From NCBI GenBank assembly GCA_036877525.1, contig JAZGTH010000123.1:673501-737500 (forward strand): DNA of 64,000 nt, read 5' to 3'. This stretch comes from Chromobotia macracanthus (lineage: Eukaryota; Chordata; Actinopteri; Cypriniformes; Botiidae). A model generated the notes under the pieces. That model did not search any database, was not told the origin of the DNA, and saw only the letters and a list, made by a program, of their open reading frames with translations. Shown here piece by piece: positions 62,701 through 64,000 of the stretch. The position numbers were made by a program, and so were the translations under genes. Every line of letters begins with the position of its first letter. The first letter of the stretch is position 1.

Positions 62701-63956
62701 TTATTCATCTTTATTAATGTTAGTTAATACAAATATGGTTGTTCACTGTTCATTCATATTAATTCATTGTGCGATAACAAATGTTAACAAATACAATGTT
62801 TGATTTCAAAAATTTATCAGTAAATGCTGTAGAGTTATTGTTCGCTGTTGGTTCATGTTAACTAATGTTAACAAATGAAACATAGTAAAGTGTAAAGTGA
62901 AACGTTGTAAAGTGTTACAAAAGTGATAAACTTCAACATAAAAAAGAGCTAAAGTAAATGTGGTAGCACATTCTGTGCTGATTTTCACACAATGTGTTGC
63001 TGTTGTGTAGTCTGTCAGAAGGTGCATCTTGGTGTTGCTTTGATCACAGTGTGAACACAGTCTCTCTCTTTCTTTCTCTCTGTTTGTGAAGACTGGAGAG
63101 CAGGATGACAGCTGATATAAATGTGATCCTGCAGTTGCTACAGAGGCAGATGGCACCTGTTCCTCCTGCCTACAGTGCTGTAACCCCTGAACCACTCGGT
63201 CACCCAGCTCACCCCAACAGCCTGTATAGCACAACACCCCACAACACCACACCCTCTGTACAGATCACTGACAGCCCATCATCACTTGATAAGGTGGGTT
63301 GTGATGTCAGCAATGAGACTGGGAGGCTGGAATATTTATTTAGACATGTAACATGTACACATTACATTAGATGAATAGTGGATGATGTGAGGACAGGACA
63401 AACCACTGCTTAATAGGGGAAACCATATGAAGTCTATAGCACCTGGAGATAGCTATCCACAGGCATTCTCATTCAATCATGTCAAAAGCAGTAATCAGAT
63501 GGCATGTGCACCCCACAAAGTACACAATTTAATTCTGGAGAGCTCACAATATTGCTTAGGCTTTACAAGCACCTCAGCAACAAAATAAGTCAATTACAGC
63601 TAAATGTGTGCACAAATGTTGCATGTCTTATGCTTTTTCTATTGTCTGTTTTACACTTTGTGCAGAGCCCTGACCTGGATAGCTTCAAAAACAAGTCTCG
63701 AGACTCTTTGTCCAGTGGGATCCATTTGACTATAGCCTCAAACGACACCATGTCCATGTCCCCAGAGACTGAGACAGAGCCAGCTGTGCCCACAGGACTG
63801 AAACCCCCCTGTGAGCCCCATCTACAGCCCGCCAGACTGCTGTGTAGAAGCCTGCGCTTCCCCTCGCTCCCAGAAAATTTGGAGAGCCCCAGCTTGCAGG
63901 ACAGATCAGCAGAAATCCAGAGGCATGTGTCTGATCCAGTTATACCTGGCAGCTAG
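41672..63956 (+). CDS. kcnh6: ERG-type voltage-gated potassium channel KCNH6, complete
   Basis: Sixteen coding exons: 41672-41747, 43482-43712, 45907-46059, 46682-46785, 46877-47129, 48579-48781, 56873-57298, 57927-58344, 58536-58735, 59618-59870, 60744-60937, 61379-61475, 61595-61888, 62225-62411, 63092-63293 and 63666-63956. All phases fit: 3582 nt, 1193 residues. The N-terminal cap and PAS domain (from MPVRRGHVALQNTYLDTIIR) occupy about 1-130. S1-S6 run about 365-640. S4 carries K493, R496, R499, R502, R505 and K506. The selectivity filter SVGFGN is at 597-602. S6 Y625 and F629 match hERG Y652/F656. A cyclic-nucleotide-binding homology domain (about 720-840) and a C-terminal coiled coil (LQARLELLQSQLNR) follow. 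Role: rapid delayed-rectifier (IKr) current in heart and nerve. Chosen over KCNH2/7 by MPVRRGHVA, the KCNH6-like C terminus and 17q23 neighbours; in zebrafish terms probably kcnh6a. The S5-pore turret is about five residues longer than in hERG. Exon 14 has a NAGNAG acceptor. Confidence 0.94.
44140..44215. repeat. Fragment of CTGGT-rich palindromic repeat (family B)
   Basis: A short block with CCAGACTGGAAGACCAGCTA then TTAAGCAGTTTTTTGTTT resembles the 58.8-kb and 61-kb elements. In kcnh6 intron 2. Confidence 0.45.
47990..48330 (-). mobile_element. Palindromic DNA repeat family A (copy 3)
   Basis: Starts CCCAGATAACAATTTTGGGT then TGTAAGAACTTTCCTTAACG, the same orientation as the gfap-intron copy. 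It shares the AGTTACAAAAATGTTA block. In kcnh6 intron 5. Confidence 0.6.
48782..52021 (+). other. kcnh6: kcnh6 intron 6, part upstream of the internal first exon
   Basis: Non-coding and AT-rich with a long CT run. Any promoter for the internal first exon should lie in its last few hundred bases; no TATA box was found there. Confidence 0.45.
50664..50710. repeat. (CT)n microsatellite
   Basis: About 23 CT units in kcnh6 intron 6. Confidence 0.95.
52022..52048 (+). CDS. kcnh6: Candidate alternative first coding exon of kcnh6 (ERG1b-like)
   Basis: ATG plus eight codons (MSLKNQLKP) ends exactly at a strong GTAAGT donor in phase 0. Exon 7 (56873), the first transmembrane exon, also starts in phase 0 with VLSLGADVLPEYK. 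Splicing the two would give a channel without the PAS domain and N-terminal linker, about 860 residues. KCNH2 makes its 1b form from a first exon at the same place in the gene. No in-frame stop or frame conflict. The transcript itself is inferred. Confidence 0.6.
52049..56872 (+). other. kcnh6: kcnh6 intron 6, part downstream of the internal first exon
   Basis: Nearly 5 kb with no recognised coding exon. It holds a decayed minus-strand SINE and an AT-rich stretch near 53750-53890 made of repeated AATATT words. Several open frames of 60-110 codons lack domains and splice support. Confidence 0.45.
53260..53362 (-). mobile_element. Decayed tRNA-derived SINE remnant
   Basis: On the minus strand, GGGGCAATTGTGGCTCACTG then GTAAAGAGTCAGACTTATAA and GAAGGTTTGATTTC resemble the tRNA head of DANA/V-SINE type elements. 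The body is not recognisable. Confidence 0.4.
58815..59050. mobile_element. CTGGT-rich palindromic repeat (family B)
   Basis: Repeated CTGGTT and ACCAGC words are arranged as a folded palindrome: CTGCTGGTTAAACCAGCCTA on the left, AACAGATTAAACCAGCAAAG and ACCAGGAAACCAGTC on the right. In kcnh6 intron 9. This type is common in cyprinid genomes. Confidence 0.6.
59107..59430 (+). mobile_element. Palindromic DNA repeat family A (copy 4, most complete)
   Basis: Begins CCCAGCTAACATGGAACATT and ends ACAACCTCAAATTTTAAGCT GGG, so the ends are inverted CCCAGCT(T)A repeats over about 320 bp. It shares internal blocks with copies at 14.7, 34.8, 48.0 and 61.1 kb. In kcnh6 intron 9 beside family B. Confidence 0.7.
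61028..61347. mobile_element. Family B element interrupted by a family A fragment
   Basis: The left end (GCTGAAAAACAACTTAAACC) and right end (GGTTTAAGCAGTTGTTTTCC, then GCAGTG) form inverted repeats. Between them, 61128 to about 61290 carries family A sequence (CCAGCTAACAGAGAATGTTC; CATTCTCTAAAAGTTCTCTC). The unit ends only about 30 bp before the exon 12 acceptor of kcnh6. Confidence 0.6.
62632..62881. mobile_element. Palindromic MITE with 24-bp inverted ends
   Basis: Left GTTCCATTTGTTAACATTAG and the complement of the right end GTTTCATTTGTTAACATTAG, both followed by TTAA, differ at one base over 24. The 250-bp element is AT-rich and non-coding, in kcnh6 intron 14. The type is common in cyprinid genomes. 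Confidence 0.75.
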
Positions 63957-64000
63957 AGGCCAAAAACATACTTCTGGGTGTTTCTGCGGTTTCATTTGTG
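63957..64000 (+). other. kcnh6: Start of kcnh6 3' UTR
   Basis: The 44 bp after the kcnh6 TAG stop. No polyadenylation signal before the window ends. Confidence 0.6.

Overview
This is vertebrate nuclear DNA, almost certainly from a ray-finned fish of the carp/zebrafish group (inference). Genes are split by AT-rich introns. Between exons lie tRNA-derived SINEs with the fish-type tail, short palindromic DNA transposons and long CA, CT, GA and AT runs. All coding models below were assembled by hand from splice sites and reading phase, without transcripts or database searches.

Layout, left to right. (1) 1-7400: the 3' part of limd2 (+), with three coding exons encoding one LIM domain; its first coding exon was not found. 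(2) 7.4-21.7 kb: a complete map3k3 (MEKK3) gene (+), with a GC-rich promoter, a non-coding leader, 16 coding exons and 623 residues, made of a PB1 domain and a STE11-type kinase. (3) 21.7-26.3 kb: map3k3 3' UTR and intergenic DNA, holding a near-perfect 83-bp inverted repeat. (4) 26.36-27.44 kb (-): a small three-exon gene for a secreted ten-cysteine Ly6/three-finger protein. (5) 30.1-36.0 kb: a complete gfap gene (+), with a TATA box, nine exons and 444 residues, carrying a partial duplicate of exon 5 just after exon 3. A minisatellite follows the stop. (6) 41.7-63.96 kb: a complete kcnh6 (ERG-type potassium channel) gene (+), with 16 coding exons and 1193 residues. A candidate alternative first exon in intron 6 would give a channel lacking the PAS domain.

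The genes do not form a pathway: LIMD2 is a small LIM protein linked to cell motility, MEKK3 feeds MAPK and NF-kB signalling, GFAP is the astroglial intermediate filament, and KCNH6/ERG carries rapid delayed-rectifier potassium current. limd2, map3k3 and kcnh6 match a human cluster on 17q23, while human GFAP lies apart at 17q21, so the order here records a rearrangement. The observations most worth following are the kcnh6 internal first exon, the gfap exon duplication, the Ly6-like gene and the 83-bp inverted repeat.
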